Origin: JAGVSR01 sp964589785
GTDB lineage: Bacteria > Pseudomonadota > Alphaproteobacteria > Rhizobiales > Hyphomicrobiaceae
Assembly (NCBI GenBank): GCA_964589785.1
Contig: CAZPUQ010000001.1
Coordinates: forward strand, 713,771-777,770
Reading direction: 5' to 3'
DNA: 64,000 bases
Shown: positions 63,865 to 64,000 of the stretch, piece after piece
Layout of the letters: every line of letters starts with the position of its first letter
Numbering within the stretch: the first letter of the stretch is position 1
Program-made: the position numbers and the translations under genes
The notes under the pieces: generated by a model
What the model was told of the DNA's origin: nothing
Databases searched by the model: none
Seen by the model: the letters and a program-made list of their open reading frames with translations, nothing else

Positions 63865-63890
63865 CCCCTTCCCCGCGTGCGGGGAGAGGG
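63865..63890 (+). repeat. CCCCGC-hairpin repeat after yidD
   Basis: CCCCGC-GT-GCGGGG (63871-63884), extended by flanking CCTT and AGAGGG, forms a hairpin right after yidD. Related CCCCGCGTGCGG text recurs near 63947-63960. It resembles the intergenic hairpin repeats found throughout many alphaproteobacterial genomes and may double as a terminator. Confidence 0.6.
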
Positions 63891-64000
63891 CGAGGGTGAG
63901 GGGCAGCCGCTTGTTCCTACGATCAACGGAATCTCCAATAGCGCGCGCACCCCGCGTGCGGCCGCACCGGAGGGAGAGACACCGTTCGGGGAGCGGGGCG

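Overview
The window is high-GC chromosomal DNA from an alphaproteobacterium, most likely order Hyphomicrobiales (Rhizobiales-like). This rests on gene families and order, not on a database match: an HmuTUV haem locus with an IsdG/HmuQ-type protein, HutX and HemP; a BTLCP-type transglutaminase-like peptidase; a PAS_5 protein; and the housekeeping run CBS / patatin / hisI / NifU-like scaffold / yidD. No rRNA, tRNA or CRISPR array was recognised.

Layout. 0-9 kb is accessory DNA: a small XRE-type regulator, then a minus-strand quorum-sensing operon (luxR, luxI, a crotonase, a small ORF) with a perfect 20-bp lux-box palindrome between luxR and luxI; a YdcF-type protein; and an isolated phage-type cassette (large terminase, DUF5681 protein, ParB-domain DNA methyltransferase) with no portal or capsid genes. 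At 8.93-9.01 kb lies a decayed fragment of the TPR region of a gene found intact at 16.4-18.8 kb. 9.2-12.3 kb carries a three-domain LigD and a universal stress protein.

12.5-30.8 kb looks like a respiratory or catabolic island: two secreted arylsulfatases at its edges, an outer-membrane protein broken by two frameshifts (one from a 31-bp tandem duplication), an eight-CxxCH cytochrome fused to HEAT-like and TPR repeats, a VWA protein, a DMT exporter, a MerR/CDF metal-efflux pair, and a four-gene operon for a type II DMSO-reductase-family molybdoenzyme (alpha with Tat signal, beta Fe-S, gamma haem b, TorD-like chaperone). From remembered family patterns the 1160-residue alpha subunit resembles the long periplasmic nitrite-oxidoreductase-like branch more than the shorter selenate, chlorate or ethylbenzene enzymes. 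A near-consensus FNR/Anr box lies in the divergent region upstream of alpha and the second sulfatase.

31-35 kb has a P-type ATPase followed by a double-domain universal stress protein. 34.8-43.9 kb is a haem-uptake locus: hemP, a cysteine-free Rrf2 regulator, hmuVUT on the minus strand, and divergently a TonB-dependent receptor, IsdG/HmuQ-like protein, hutX and tonB. 44.1-49.7 kb is an Mrp/Mnh cation antiporter operon in the order E-F-(DUF4040)-G-B-C-(large), ending in a 1046-residue double antiporter subunit. 50-54 kb is an RND efflux pair, and 54-57 kb a patatin/GntP-permease pair. 57-64 kb holds a Cys/His/Arg-rich secreted peptide, a hairpin repeat array inside a 12-bp inverted repeat, a transglutaminase-like peptidase, a double PilZ protein, a PAS_5 protein, a rhomboid protease, a CBS protein, a second patatin, hisI, a NifU-like scaffold and yidD.

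Starts were chosen by family length, signal peptides and ribosome-binding sites. All family calls come from reading motifs, and no search was run.
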